DNA of 52,934 nt, taken from NCBI GenBank assembly GCA_039024315.1, contig JBCCQN010000029.1:1-52934 (forward strand), given 5' to 3'. The number at the start of each line of letters is the position of its first letter. Position 1 is the stretch's first letter. A model generated the notes under the pieces. It saw only the letters and a program-made list of their open reading frames with translations. It ran no database searches and was not told the DNA's origin. Positions 7,644 to 16,908 of this stretch are shown piece after piece. Source of the DNA: JBCAWW01 sp039024315. Its GTDB lineage: Bacteria; Bacteroidota; Bacteroidia; J057. The position numbers were made by a program, and so were the translations under genes.

Positions 7644-9722
7644 ATGATCATGAGACTCTGCTTCTTGTTTGCTATCCTATTTTGGCAATCACCTTTGGTC
7701 TTTGGTACCACCTACTACGTCGCCAAATCTGGCGATGATAATAATGCCGGTACGGCTGCGGCTCCTTTTTTGACCATCCAAAAAGCTGCGGATAGTATGG
7801 TAGCAGGGGATAGCTGTATTATTGGGGAGGGCCGCTACGCGGAACGCATAACTCCCCTCAGCAATGAGTTGGTCTTTAAAGCGGCCAAAGATGCCCGAGT
7901 GGAGATCACGGGTTACGACAGAGTTGATACTTGGACTCAGCAGCCCAATAGCAATATTTATGAGGCTCAGCTCTCGTGGAACCTAGGCGATCAAAATCAG
8001 GTGCTTTTTGACGGCAAGATGATGAATCTGGCCCGCTGGCCCAATAAGACCAATTTTGATCCTTTCGACCTTGAAGCGATCAAGATTACCGGAACCAATA
8101 CGACCCTTTCTCACCCTGATATTCCAGACATTCCTTGGCAAATGGGAGGTGTAGTTTACTTCGTCGGCAAGAGCCGCTGGACTTCTTGGCGCAAAAAAAT
8201 CACCGCTGCCAGTGCTGGGCAAATTTCTTATCCTACCCTTTCTAGCGATTGGCAATATGGGGGGAGCCATAGCCCTGCTAATGGGGGCGAATTCTTTTTG
8301 ATGAATTCACTTGCGGCCTTGGACGCTCCGGGAGAGTGGTTTTTAGAATCCTTTTCCAAAAAGCTCTACTTCTGGGCACCGGATGATGTGGACCCTTCTA
8401 CTTTGGGCGTGCTAGTGCGCCGTCGGACTCAGGCCTTCAATTTGACCAATAGATCACAAATTGTACTGGATAGTCTGGTCATTACAGGCGCTAATATCCG
8501 CTTAAAAGGCGCTCAAGATTGTACGGTGCGCAATTGTGAGATCTTGTATGGCAATCATACCATCGCTTCTACTTCGGCCGCCTTTGTAGGCGATGCAAGT
8601 ATCGAACTAGATGACAACTCCACAGGCAACCTCATCGAGCATAACAATATCCAGTGGGGCGCTGCCAACGGTATCGTGCTCAAAGGCAACGATAATGTGG
8701 TGGATAACAATTTCATTGGGCACTTCAATTATCTAGGTAGTTATGCGGCGCCTGTAGAGCTACGAGGAAAGAACGATCTCACGCGCAATGAAATCTTCAG
8801 CGCAGGTCGTGATGCGATTAGAGGCGGCGGTAGCGGCAGTGATTGCGGCTACAATGATATCCATCATACCAACTTGATCAATGACGATTGTGGCGGCATT
8901 TACTTTTGCTGTGGGCAGTACAACAATACCCGTATTCACCACAATTGGATACATGATATCGCTTCGCGCAACGAACATTTCGAGAGCTATAAAGGCACGG
9001 GTATCTATCTCGACAATTCGACGGAAGATGTGATTGTCGATCACAATGTGCTCTGGAATCTGGAATGGACCTGTATTCAGATCAATTGGGCGGGTAAAAA
9101 CCTCTTAATGTACAACAATACCCTTTGGAGTAATGATGGAAATCGCAGCGCTTCCATGGGTCGTTGGGTCAACGGGTACAGCTTTACCAATGTGCAACTT
9201 TACAATACGCTGGCAAATGAGCCCACTTTTCATGCTTCGGATGCGCAAAATAACGTTGCCCTAGGGCTTAACTCTAATCCCTTTGAGGATAGGGACGGAA
9301 ACAATTATATGCCCAAAGCAAACTCTTCGGCCATTGATGCCGGACGAGTAATCGCGGGTTACACCGATGGATATGTAGGCGCTAGCCCCGATGCAGGCGC
9401 CTATGAGCAAGGAGGCGAAGCTTGGGTAGCAGGTCCCGATTGGGAGTTAAGTACGCCTACGACTTCTGTAGAGGAGGCGGCCAATCAATTGCCTGTCAAG
9501 GTTTACCCTAATCCCAGTAATGCCGGCTATCTCAACATTGAAGCTTATACACAAGGTCCGCTGGTAGTTAGGCTATTTGATTTGCAAGGAAGCCTGATCC
9601 ATACTTTGCAAAGCCAAGGTCCAATCGCCCAGATTGATACAAGCGTGTTTGCCCGTGGGATTTACTTGCTCCAGATTAGCGGTAAAAAGGGTCGGCACAC
9701 TCAAAAGATTATCCTACAATAA
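7644..9722 (+). CDS. Secreted right-handed parallel beta-helix protein with T9SS sorting domain (1)
   Basis: Probably a surface or secreted glycan-active protein; beta-helix folds include polysaccharide lyases and hydrolases such as GH141, but no catalytic signature was identified. Signal peptide at 1-22 (CFLFAILFWQSPLVFG; start at 7644 or the ATG at 7650). The mature protein begins TTYYVAKSGDDNNAGTAAAP, the usual opening of DUF1565-like helices. Many Asn/Ile/His-rich rungs follow (NLIEHNNIQWG, NDIHHTNLINDDCGG, IHHNWIHDI, DHNVLWNLEW). The last 80 residues are a type A sorting domain (VYPNPSNAGYLNI ... GIYLLQISGKKGRHTQKIIL). It is similar end to end to the beta-helix protein at 11331. Only 8 nt separate it from the next sulfatase gene, so they are co-transcribed. 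Confidence 0.85.
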   Translation: MIMRLCFLFAILFWQSPLVFGTTYYVAKSGDDNNAGTAAAPFLTIQKAADSMVAGDSCIIGEGRYAERITPLSNELVFKAAKDARVEITGYDRVDTWTQQPNSNIYEAQLSWNLGDQNQVLFDGKMMNLARWPNKTNFDPFDLEAIKITGTNTTLSHPDIPDIPWQMGGVVYFVGKSRWTSWRKKITAASAGQISYPTLSSDWQYGGSHSPANGGEFFLMNSLAALDAPGEWFLESFSKKLYFWAPDDVDPSTLGVLVRRRTQAFNLTNRSQIVLDSLVITGANIRLKGAQDCTVRNCEILYGNHTIASTSAAFVGDASIELDDNSTGNLIEHNNIQWGAANGIVLKGNDNVVDNNFIGHFNYLGSYAAPVELRGKNDLTRNEIFSAGRDAIRGGGSGSDCGYNDIHHTNLINDDCGGIYFCCGQYNNTRIHHNWIHDIASRNEHFESYKGTGIYLDNSTEDVIVDHNVLWNLEWTCIQINWAGKNLLMYNNTLWSNDGNRSASMGRWVNGYSFTNVQLYNTLANEPTFHASDAQNNVALGLNSNPFEDRDGNNYMPKANSSAIDAGRVIAGYTDGYVGASPDAGAYEQGGEAWVAGPDWELSTPTTSVEEAANQLPVKVYPNPSNAGYLNIEAYTQGPLVVRLFDLQGSLIHTLQSQGPIAQIDTSVFARGIYLLQISGKKGRHTQKIILQ

Positions 9723-9730
9723 TTTGCTCT

Positions 9731-11338
9731 ATGGACTATACTAAAATACTACTTCATTGCTACCTAAAGTTTAGCTTTTGCCTCGGGATATTAGCGTTCG
9801 GCGTAGCCGTAAACCTAAACGCCCAAAACCAAAAGCCTAACATCATCTTTATCATGTCTGATGACCATACGACCCAAGCCATTGGTGCCTATGGTAGTCG
9901 CCTTGCTTCGCTCAATCCTACGCCCAACCTTGATCAGTTAGCAGCAGGAGGCATGCGCTTTGAACGAGCCTTTTGTACGAATTCAATATGTACGCCCAGT
10001 CGGGCAACTATCATTACAGGGCAATATCCGCAGACCAATGGTGTACTCGATCTCGATGATGAGCTATTGGTCGAGCGTCAGTACTTACCTATGGAGATGA
10101 AAAAGCTCGGCTACAGTACCGCGATCATCGGGAAATGGCATTTGAAAAACGAGCCTTTAGCCTTTGATTATTATCAGGTACTTTCAGGCCAAGGAGATTA
10201 TTTTAATCCCAAGCTGCGGACAAAGGGCAAAGGCAACTGGCCCAATAATTTTGTGCAATATGAAGGGCATTCTTCGGATATTATTACAGATCTGAGTCTC
10301 GATTACCTTAAAAGTCTAAACAAAGATCAGCCCTTCTTTTTGATGCATCATTTTAAAGCGCCGCATGACGACTTCGAATTTGCGCCGCGCTATGAATCTT
10401 ATCTAGCGGATGTAGAAATACCGGAACCCGCTAGTCTTTATAATCAGCCTTATTTTGGTTCTGAAGCTACGAGAGGGCGCAATGATAGTTTAGCGCAATA
10501 CGTAGGTACCTCTGTCTCGAATCGTCATTTTCGCCGTAATTATGTCAAATTTTATGGTCTGGAAGAGTATGATGAAGACGAAGCGACCCATCTTTCTTAT
10601 CAGCAATATCTCAAGCGCTATCTCCGCTGCGTCAAAGGGGTTGATGACAATCTAGGCCGTCTATTTGCCTACCTCAAAGAAGAAGGACTCTGGGACAATA
10701 CCGTGATCATCTATACTGGGGATCAAGGTATGATGCTGGGCGAGCATGACTATCAAGATAAGCGCTGGATGTATGACGAATCTATGCGGATGCCATTCAT
10801 TGTGCATTATCCAGCAGGAGTCAAAGCGGGTATGGTGAGCGAGTTGCTGATCAATAATACTGACTATGCGCCTACGATGCTGGCCTTGGCAGGCGGTAAG
10901 GTGCCGGCCTATATGCAGGGCTATAGTTTTGCCAATACCTTGATGGGAAAAGCTGAAACTTCTTGGCGAACGGCTACATACTACCGCTATTGGATGCATA
11001 TGATTCACCACGAGGTGCCCGCTCATTTTGGGCTCCGGACCGAACGCTACAAACTGATTTTGTACTACAGCGCGCATCATCGCTCTGAAGAAGAAGGCCG
11101 CAGCTTCTATTGGTGGCCACAGTATGAACCCGTCAAAGACGTAGCGCCTGTGGCTTGGGAATTTTATGATCTGCAAAATGATCCCAATGAATTACACAAC
11201 CGCTACGATGATCCTGCTTATCAGGAAATTATCGCGGAACTGAAAGCAGAACTGAAAGCCCAGCGGGTAGCATTAAAAGAAACGGATCAAACCTATCCAC
11301 ATCTCCAAGCTATTATTAATCAACATTGGAATGACTAA
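9731..11338 (+). CDS. S1 family sulfatase (second copy)
   Basis: Formylglycine sulfatase, 535 residues. Signal peptide about 1-33 ending NLNAQ, mature start KPNIIFIMSDDHTTQAIGAYG. The signature ICTPSR puts the modified Cys at residue 87 (codon 9989-9991). TGDQGMMLGEHDYQDKRWMYDE carries metal and substrate residues, and HHFKAPHDDFE is typical of glycan sulfatases with this architecture. It differs clearly from the sulfatase at 2904, so it probably removes a differently placed sulfate. The signal peptide is longer than usual; its segment LAFGVAVNL is encoded by an AAGCGTT-type hairpin (9791-9818), which looks like an in-frame insertion. The 3' end overlaps the next ORF by 8 nt, giving tight coupling to the second beta-helix gene. 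Confidence 0.93.
   Translation: MDYTKILLHCYLKFSFCLGILAFGVAVNLNAQNQKPNIIFIMSDDHTTQAIGAYGSRLASLNPTPNLDQLAAGGMRFERAFCTNSICTPSRATIITGQYPQTNGVLDLDDELLVERQYLPMEMKKLGYSTAIIGKWHLKNEPLAFDYYQVLSGQGDYFNPKLRTKGKGNWPNNFVQYEGHSSDIITDLSLDYLKSLNKDQPFFLMHHFKAPHDDFEFAPRYESYLADVEIPEPASLYNQPYFGSEATRGRNDSLAQYVGTSVSNRHFRRNYVKFYGLEEYDEDEATHLSYQQYLKRYLRCVKGVDDNLGRLFAYLKEEGLWDNTVIIYTGDQGMMLGEHDYQDKRWMYDESMRMPFIVHYPAGVKAGMVSELLINNTDYAPTMLALAGGKVPAYMQGYSFANTLMGKAETSWRTATYYRYWMHMIHHEVPAHFGLRTERYKLILYYSAHHRSEEEGRSFYWWPQYEPVKDVAPVAWEFYDLQNDPNELHNRYDDPAYQEIIAELKAELKAQRVALKETDQTYPHLQAIINQHWND
9791..9818 (+). repeat. AAGCGTT-type hairpin (CGGC/GCCG) within a signal-peptide coding region
   Basis: TTAGCGTT, CGGC (9799-9802), loop GTA, GCCG (9806-9809), then an outer CTAA (9815-9818) pairing with TTAG, as in the copy at 4607. 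It is translated as LAFGVAVNL in the hydrophobic core of the sulfatase signal peptide. Confidence 0.65.
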
Positions 11339-13451
11339 TCTACTTACCCGACTGCTAGTGCTATTCGCGCTAGCCTGTGTCCCCCTATCTGGTTTTAGTA
11401 CCAATTATTACGTTGCTAAGTCAGGCAATGACAGCAATGACGGCAGCGAGTCCCAACCCTTTTTGACCATCAGCAAGGCCTCATCGGTCTTGCAAGCGGG
11501 TGATAGCTGCTTTGTCAAAGCGGGGATCTACCGTGAACGCCTAGCACCAGCCAATGATGGTACAGCCTTCCAACCCATCGTCTATATGGCCTACAAGGGT
11601 GAGGAAGTAATCGTTTCGGCTACAGAGGAGATTACGAGTTGGAGCTTGTATCAGGATGATATCTACCAAACCTCAATCAATATGAGCCTTGGTCCTCAAA
11701 ATATGCTCTATTATGAAGGCAAAACAATGGACATCGCTCAGTGGCCCAACAATACTGATAATAGCCGTTTTATTATCAATACTGCACCCGTAACAGGGGG
11801 AGGAGCGGGAGAAATTACCGCTAATAATATCCCAGACTTTAACTGGACCGGAGGCTATGTCTGGTATTTGGGGGCACACTCTGGCGCTAGTTGGACACGC
11901 CAGATCACCGCCTCCAGCACGCAGAATATCCAATATCCATCCGTGGATATTAGCAAATGGCCGTTTTCGGTACACAACCCTACGGTCTTTCGCAATGGCA
12001 ATCGGGGGCAGTTTATGCTTTTTGGGAAGCTTGAGGCCTTGGATTATCAGCGGGAGTGGTATTATGATTCCGCTGCGGGAACGCTTTATTTCAAAGCTCC
12101 TAGCGGAGCTGATCCCAATGGGGGTAAGGCTACCTATGCAGTACGGGAAAGAACGATCGATATTAATCGTGATTATATCACCGTAGATGGTATTGGTGCT
12201 TTTGGAGGGCGAGTCGTCATCAAAGGAGATGGCTGTATCCTGCGCAACGGAATCTTTAGCCACTGCCTCAATACACTGGATGCTCTCGACAATGTCAATG
12301 CTCAACTCAGTACCGGCGCAGTGGCGGTGCAGGGCAATGATGTTTTGGTGCAAAACAATATCATTGAATACGGTAGTACCAATGGCATCTGGGTGCAAGG
12401 CTGGGGCAATCTTAGTGGCATTAGATTAGAGGGCAATGTGGTACGCTATTTCAATACTATCGGTAATCATTCCAACGGTATCCGCTGTAATGCGGCAGGC
12501 AGTGTAATTGAGCGCAATACGATTTATCAATGCGGTCGAGATGGTATTTACATGAGTGCTCCTAATGGCGAGATTGCCTACAACGATATTTTTGAATGCA
12601 TGCTTATCAACAATGATGGCGGTATTTTTTACACTGTCGGCAATGACAATGACAAAAATACTAGTATCCATCACAATTGGTTTCATGACTCCTACGGACC
12701 TGAATATGCTGATGGACGTGCTGCTGGTATTTATCTAGACAATGACAGCAAAGGCTATGATGTCCACCACAATCTCGTTTGGAATATCACTTGGTCTGCG
12801 GTCCAGATGAATTGGGATGCTTGGAATAATGATATTTTCAACAACTCTTTTTGGAATGTTGGGCAAGCGATGGGTGCGTGGCTCAACGGACGCCAACTGA
12901 TCAATAATCGTATCTGGAACAATTATGCACCTATTGGAGATTGGGAAGGGAATGATTTTCAAAACAACCTCATCGATAGCAATGATCCTTTTGGGGACAG
13001 GAGCATGCGAGACTTCAGACCAGCTGTAGGTTCCCCTTTGATAGATGCGGGTATGCTGATCAGCGGTATTACCGATGGCTACAATGGGGCGGCCCCTGAT
13101 ATTGGTGCCTATGAGTACGGAGATACAATTTGGACCGCTGGCGCGGAACGCTTCCAATCAGATTTTCCCACCCCTATCGAAGAGCTTTTGCAAGCTGATG
13201 GCTTAAAGATCGGGCCCAACCCTTGCCGCGAGCAACTAAACTTGCTGCTAGAGTTGGATTATCCCCAAGAGATAGGACTAGGGCTTTACGCCTTAGATGG
13301 AAAGCTAGTGTTGAAACAGACTACTAAGGTTCCCGCTTCGGGTGAGCATAAGTTTAGCCTGCAAGTCGCAGATTTGCCAGCGGGCATATATGTCTTACGA
13401 ACCAGTCTGAATGGTCAAAGCCTTAGCCGCAGAGTGGTATTAAGGAAATAA
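11331..13451 (+). CDS. Secreted right-handed parallel beta-helix protein with T9SS sorting domain (2)
   Basis: Paralogue of the protein at 7644, 706 residues. Signal peptide at 1-24 (LVLFALACVPLSGFS), then TNYYVAKSGNDSNDGSESQP. Rungs in the middle match the first copy one by one: NIIEYGSTNGIWVQG against NIQWGAANGIVLKG, and AYNDIFECMLINNDGG against GYNDIHHTNLINDDCG. His-rich SIHHNWFHD is conserved in both and is a candidate functional site. The C-terminal sorting domain is IGPNPCREQLNLLLEL ... GIYVLRTSLNGQSLSRRVVL. Its ATG lies 8 nt inside the preceding sulfatase gene. The beta-helix/sulfatase/beta-helix order suggests duplication followed by divergence of glycan specificity. No catalytic family can be assigned by eye. 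Confidence 0.85.
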   Translation: MTNLLTRLLVLFALACVPLSGFSTNYYVAKSGNDSNDGSESQPFLTISKASSVLQAGDSCFVKAGIYRERLAPANDGTAFQPIVYMAYKGEEVIVSATEEITSWSLYQDDIYQTSINMSLGPQNMLYYEGKTMDIAQWPNNTDNSRFIINTAPVTGGGAGEITANNIPDFNWTGGYVWYLGAHSGASWTRQITASSTQNIQYPSVDISKWPFSVHNPTVFRNGNRGQFMLFGKLEALDYQREWYYDSAAGTLYFKAPSGADPNGGKATYAVRERTIDINRDYITVDGIGAFGGRVVIKGDGCILRNGIFSHCLNTLDALDNVNAQLSTGAVAVQGNDVLVQNNIIEYGSTNGIWVQGWGNLSGIRLEGNVVRYFNTIGNHSNGIRCNAAGSVIERNTIYQCGRDGIYMSAPNGEIAYNDIFECMLINNDGGIFYTVGNDNDKNTSIHHNWFHDSYGPEYADGRAAGIYLDNDSKGYDVHHNLVWNITWSAVQMNWDAWNNDIFNNSFWNVGQAMGAWLNGRQLINNRIWNNYAPIGDWEGNDFQNNLIDSNDPFGDRSMRDFRPAVGSPLIDAGMLISGITDGYNGAAPDIGAYEYGDTIWTAGAERFQSDFPTPIEELLQADGLKIGPNPCREQLNLLLELDYPQEIGLGLYALDGKLVLKQTTKVPASGEHKFSLQVADLPAGIYVLRTSLNGQSLSRRVVLRK
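13135..13153 (-). repeat. AAGCGTT hairpin with 4-nt loop, inside the beta-helix gene (2)
   Basis: Plus strand reads CCGC-TGGC-GCGG-AACGCTT. Stem and head match the family but the loop has 4 nt. It encodes TAGAERF in the linker before the sorting domain, a region that tolerates change. Confidence 0.45.
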
Positions 13452-13481
13452 GGATAGCTTGGGCTTTAGCAGTCCGAAACT

Positions 13482-13501
13482 AAGCGTTCAGCAGGGCTGA
13501 A
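13482..13501 (+). repeat. AAGCGTT hairpin, CAGC/GCTG variant, intergenic
   Basis: AAGCGTT, CAGC (13489-13492), loop AGG, GCTG (13496-13499), with TT/AA extending the stem to 6 bp. An A-run follows. It lies in the 262-nt gap between the beta-helix gene and the GH29 gene; the rest of that gap shows only a small CACGA/TCGTG hairpin near 13560 and AT-rich sequence. Confidence 0.7.
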
Positions 13502-13698
13502 AAAAACGAAAGAACTACCACCGCTTAGCTACGGATAAAAATTATGTCAAAAGCTCATATCACGACTCCTGATCGTGGAACATTATGAATGTAGCTCAAA
13601 ATCAAACGTTTGTTTCAGGATTTTAACCATACGTGATAAGCTATACATGATGAAAAATAGATATTTGAATATTATGTAAATGTCAACAATTGTTGGTT

Positions 13699-13731
13699 TT
13701 AAGAATACTCGCCATGTTAAGAATACTCACC
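13699..13731 (+). repeat. Direct repeat straddling the GH29 start codon
   Basis: TTAAGAATACTC at 13699-13710 recurs at 13717-13728, and three following bases also nearly match (GCC/ACC). The period is 18 nt and the ATG (13714) falls between the copies. The first copy is untranslated; the second encodes the first residues. It decides the start: the TTG at 13690 would merely translate the upstream copy. Confidence 0.6.
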
Positions 13732-15228
13732 GTTTTTTTCCTAGGGATAAGCATCTGGGCGACAGGTTGTACGCTTGAAGGTAAAAATGCTAACAGTCCT
13801 TCCTCTTTTGTCTATGAACCTAATTGGGAATCGATTAGTAACTACAAGATTCCTGAATGGTTTACTGATAGTAAATTCGGAATATTTATCCACTGGGGAG
13901 CCTATAGCGTACCAGCTTATGGCTCTGAATGGTATCCGCGCCGCATGTACGAAAAGGACTCTATCCGTAATGCTAGTGGGGAAGCCAGAAACGCCAACGC
14001 ATTTATCTACGATTACCATACTAAGACTTATGGCGATCCCTCGGAGTTTGGCTATAAGGACTTTATTCCCATGTTTAAAGCCGAAAAATTTGATCCAGAG
14101 GCTTGGCTAGACTTGTTTGAAAAATCGGGCGCTAAATATGTCATTCCCGTAGCAGAACACCATGACGGATTTGCGATGTATGCTTCTAGCAAGACTCGTT
14201 GGAACTCCGCTAATATGGGCCCCAAAAGAGATGTGATTGGGGAGTTGGCCGCGGCTACCCGTAAGCGTGGCCTTAAGTTTGGCGCTTCTTCTCACTATGC
14301 CTTCAATTGGAATTATTATACTCGGCAACCAGGTTGGGATACCAGCGATCCCCAATATGCCGATCTCTACAGCCGACCCCACAAGCAGTACGAAGCCTGC
14401 GATGAAGAATTTTTACAGATGTGGTGGGACCGCACTACTGAAATTATTGACAAGTATCAACCCGATATCTTTTGGTTTGATTTCTATATCGACAATCCTG
14501 AGTTTGTCCCTTATCACCCCCAAATTGCCGCTCACTACTACAATCGTGGCTTGGAATGGAACAAAGAGGTAGTGCTGCAAACCAAAAATTTTGATTTTGA
14601 ATCCTTTCCAGAAGGCTCAAATGTCCTAGATATCGAGCGAGGTAAACTGCCTGGTATCCGCAAGTTTCCTTGGCAGACTGATACCTCTGTGGGCAAAAAT
14701 TCTTGGGGCTACGTAACTAACTGGATCTCTAAATCAAGCACTACCTTGATACACGATCTAGTAGATATTGTCAGCAAAAATGGCTGCTTACTGCTCAATG
14801 TTGGGCCTAAAGCAGACGGTACGATTCCAGACGATCAGGCGCAGGTTTTACTTGAGATGGGTGAGTGGCTAGACATCAATGGCGAAGCCATTTACGATAC
14901 TCGTCCTTGGGATACTTTTGGGGAAGGACCTACCAAAGTAGCTAAGGGACACCATTCCGAAAAAAAGAATCAAGCCTTTACGGCTCAAGATATTCGCTTT
15001 ACCCAAAAGGATGGACAGCTTTATGCCATGCTACTAGGCTGGCCGGAAAATGGCGTGGTAGAAATCCAGTCTATAGTAGAAGGGACCACAAAAAATATCA
15101 AAGAAGTGAGCATGTTAGGTGCTGAAGGCGCGCTTAAATGGGAGATGGGTACTAATGGCCTTAAGGTCAACTTGCCAGCGCAGGCTCCTTGTGAGCATGC
15201 TTATTCCCTCAAAATTACTTTTGAATAA
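13714..15228 (+). CDS. GH29 alpha-L-fucosidase, lipoprotein
   Basis: Releases alpha-L-fucose (possibly a related L-sugar) from oligosaccharides, probably in the periplasm or on the outer membrane. The ATG at 13714 gives a lipoprotein signal ending WATGC with a lipobox Cys at about residue 18. GH29 landmarks: WFTDSKFGIFIHWGAYSVPA, GAKYVIPVAEHHDGFAMYAS, and the nucleophile in DIFWFDFYID (Asp256, codon 14479-14481). LLLNVGPKADGTIPDDQ is also typical. 504 residues is normal for the family with its C-terminal beta domain. The general acid/base is not conserved in GH29 and was not assigned. It heads a tight operon: only 4 nt to the FucP-like permease, then overlapping mutarotase and dehydratase genes. 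This context supports fucose as the released sugar. Confidence 0.93.
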   Translation: MLRILTVFFLGISIWATGCTLEGKNANSPSSFVYEPNWESISNYKIPEWFTDSKFGIFIHWGAYSVPAYGSEWYPRRMYEKDSIRNASGEARNANAFIYDYHTKTYGDPSEFGYKDFIPMFKAEKFDPEAWLDLFEKSGAKYVIPVAEHHDGFAMYASSKTRWNSANMGPKRDVIGELAAATRKRGLKFGASSHYAFNWNYYTRQPGWDTSDPQYADLYSRPHKQYEACDEEFLQMWWDRTTEIIDKYQPDIFWFDFYIDNPEFVPYHPQIAAHYYNRGLEWNKEVVLQTKNFDFESFPEGSNVLDIERGKLPGIRKFPWQTDTSVGKNSWGYVTNWISKSSTTLIHDLVDIVSKNGCLLLNVGPKADGTIPDDQAQVLLEMGEWLDINGEAIYDTRPWDTFGEGPTKVAKGHHSEKKNQAFTAQDIRFTQKDGQLYAMLLGWPENGVVEIQSIVEGTTKNIKEVSMLGAEGALKWEMGTNGLKVNLPAQAPCEHAYSLKITFE

Positions 15229-15232
15229 TCCC

Positions 15233-16552
15233 ATGATCCAGACGCCTACTTCTACAACTAAAAAGTCTACAAAGCCTGCCCTACTTGAGCGGGCTTTGTG
15301 GCTCCCATTTGCATTGATCACCTTTTGCTTCGCGCTTTGGGGTTTTGCCAATGACATCACCAATCCGCTCGTCAAAGCTTTTGGTACGATCTTCAATCAA
15401 AGTGCTTTTATTAGCTCCTTTGTGCAGTTTGCTTTTTATGCAGGCTATTGTTTTATGGCGATCCCAGCCGCGATCTATATCAAGAAGTACACTTACAAGT
15501 CAGGTATCCTTTTAGGATTGACCCTTTATGCTTTGGGAGGCATGTTGTTCATCCCTGCTAGTATGTTAGGGCTTTTCTACCCTTTTTGTGGAGCCTTTTT
15601 TATTATGACCTGTGGTTTGAGTTTCCTTGAGACCAGTGCCAATCCCTACATCCTCTCGATGGGCGATCCGGCTACAGCCACTCAAAGGCTCAACCTAGCC
15701 CAATCTTTCAATCCCATGGGTTCTATCATCGGGATTTTGGTCGCTAAGGATTTTATTTTGGCCAAGCTCAATAAGCTCGGCGCTGCCGAACGCGTAGCGC
15801 TAGGCCCCGAAGAGTTTGAGACGATCAAAATGGCCGATTTGGCCGTCGTTCGTACCCCTTATGTGGTGATTGGGATTGTGATCGCGATCATGTTTGCCTT
15901 GATATGGCTTACCAAAATGCCGCGCTCCCAAGACAATGATAAGGCCCTTGATTTGGGGGGGACTTTCAAACGCCTCTGGGCTAATTTACGCTATCGCGAA
16001 GGGGTATTGGCCCAAGCCTTTTATGTGGGGGCTCAGATTACGGTTTGGACTTACACCATTCACTATGGGACCGAGGTATTGGTGAGTGAAGGGATGATAG
16101 AAGCTGATGCCGCCGCCCAGGCGGTAAATTTCAATTTCTACGCCATGTTGCTCTTTGCCTTTAGTCGTTTTGTCTGCACCTTCTTACTCAAGTATATCAA
16201 ACCAGGGCAGTTGTTGATGGTGCTTTCGGCCGCAGCTATCATTTTGCTAGCTGCTGTGGTTTTTGCTGGTGGACGTCTCGGATTATATGCTTTGGTAGGT
16301 ATTTCGGGCTGTATGTCCTTGATGTTCCCAACCATTTATGGCATTGCTTTAACTGGCTTAGGCGATGATGCCAAGCTTGGAGCGGCGGGTTTGGTTATGG
16401 CCATCGCAGGCGGTTCATTATTACCACCCATACAAGGATTATTGTTAGACGCTTATGGGGTACAACTCTCCTATCTCGCGCCCGTACTGTGCTTTTTGAT
16501 GATTGTCATCTTTGGCTATCGGGTTACCATGGTTCATAATCAGACGGCATGA
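15233..16552 (+). CDS. fucP: MFS L-fucose:H+ symporter family permease (FucP-like)
   Basis: Inner-membrane sugar/proton symporter, 439 residues and about 12 membrane segments. The ATG at 15233, 4 nt after the GH29 stop, is chosen; the frame is open further upstream but only inside the fucosidase gene. FucP-family motifs: LWGFANDITNPLVKAFGTIF in the first helix region, QFAFYAGYCFMAIPAAI, GLSFLETSANPYIL and AQSFNPMGSIIGI, all typical of FucP/GluP-type transporters. It overlaps the mutarotase gene by 4 nt (ATGA). With GH29 upstream and a DUF718 mutarotase downstream the likely cargo is L-fucose; glucose/galactose GluP-like transport or another 6-deoxysugar is the alternative. Confidence 0.9.
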   Translation: MIQTPTSTTKKSTKPALLERALWLPFALITFCFALWGFANDITNPLVKAFGTIFNQSAFISSFVQFAFYAGYCFMAIPAAIYIKKYTYKSGILLGLTLYALGGMLFIPASMLGLFYPFCGAFFIMTCGLSFLETSANPYILSMGDPATATQRLNLAQSFNPMGSIIGILVAKDFILAKLNKLGAAERVALGPEEFETIKMADLAVVRTPYVVIGIVIAIMFALIWLTKMPRSQDNDKALDLGGTFKRLWANLRYREGVLAQAFYVGAQITVWTYTIHYGTEVLVSEGMIEADAAAQAVNFNFYAMLLFAFSRFVCTFLLKYIKPGQLLMVLSAAAIILLAAVVFAGGRLGLYALVGISGCMSLMFPTIYGIALTGLGDDAKLGAAGLVMAIAGGSLLPPIQGLLLDAYGVQLSYLAPVLCFLMIVIFGYRVTMVHNQTA

Positions 16553-16908
16553 GTCTCGCATCAAGTACTGTAAAGCGTTATTGTTTGGCTTGTGATCTCA
16601 AAGATGATCCCGCCTTGATCAAACAATACAAAGCCTACCATGCGCCAGGCAAGGCCTGGCCTGAAATTACAGCCAGTATCAAGGAGGCTGGCATTTTAGA
16701 CATGCAGATTTACCTCACCGGCAATCGGATGTTTATGATCATGGAGGTAGATGATTCCTTTAGTTTTGAAAGGAAGCAAGCTATGGATCAAGCCAATCCT
16801 AAAGTGCTAGCGTGGGAGCAACTAATGTCCCAGTTTCAACAACATTTACCTTGGGCTGGGGAGGAGGAAAAATGGATTTTACTGGACCAAATATTTCAAC
16901 TGGATTGA
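16549..16908 (+). CDS. DUF718/RhaM-type L-sugar mutarotase
   Basis: Interconverts alpha and beta anomers of an L-rhamnose or L-fucose type sugar in the cytoplasm. The 119-residue protein has the family's pattern: RYCLACDLKDDPALIKQYK at the N-terminus, YHAPGKAWPEI with a conserved His, AGILDMQIYLTGNRMFMIME, and a C-terminal W-rich tail. Its ATG overlaps the permease stop (ATGA) and its TGA overlaps the dehydratase start (TGATG), so three genes are translationally coupled. The same trio (FucP, DUF718 mutarotase, UxaA-type protein) is found in the Campylobacter jejuni fucose locus, which supports L-fucose as substrate. Confidence 0.88.
   Translation: MSLASSTVKRYCLACDLKDDPALIKQYKAYHAPGKAWPEITASIKEAGILDMQIYLTGNRMFMIMEVDDSFSFERKQAMDQANPKVLAWEQLMSQFQQHLPWAGEEEKWILLDQIFQLD

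Noticed and set aside
12070..12087. CCGC-TGC-GGG-AACGCTT, close to the AAGCGTT hairpin, in the second beta-helix gene
   Set aside because: One base short in the stem, and the encoded SAAGTLY is a common beta-helix motif; treated as coincidence.
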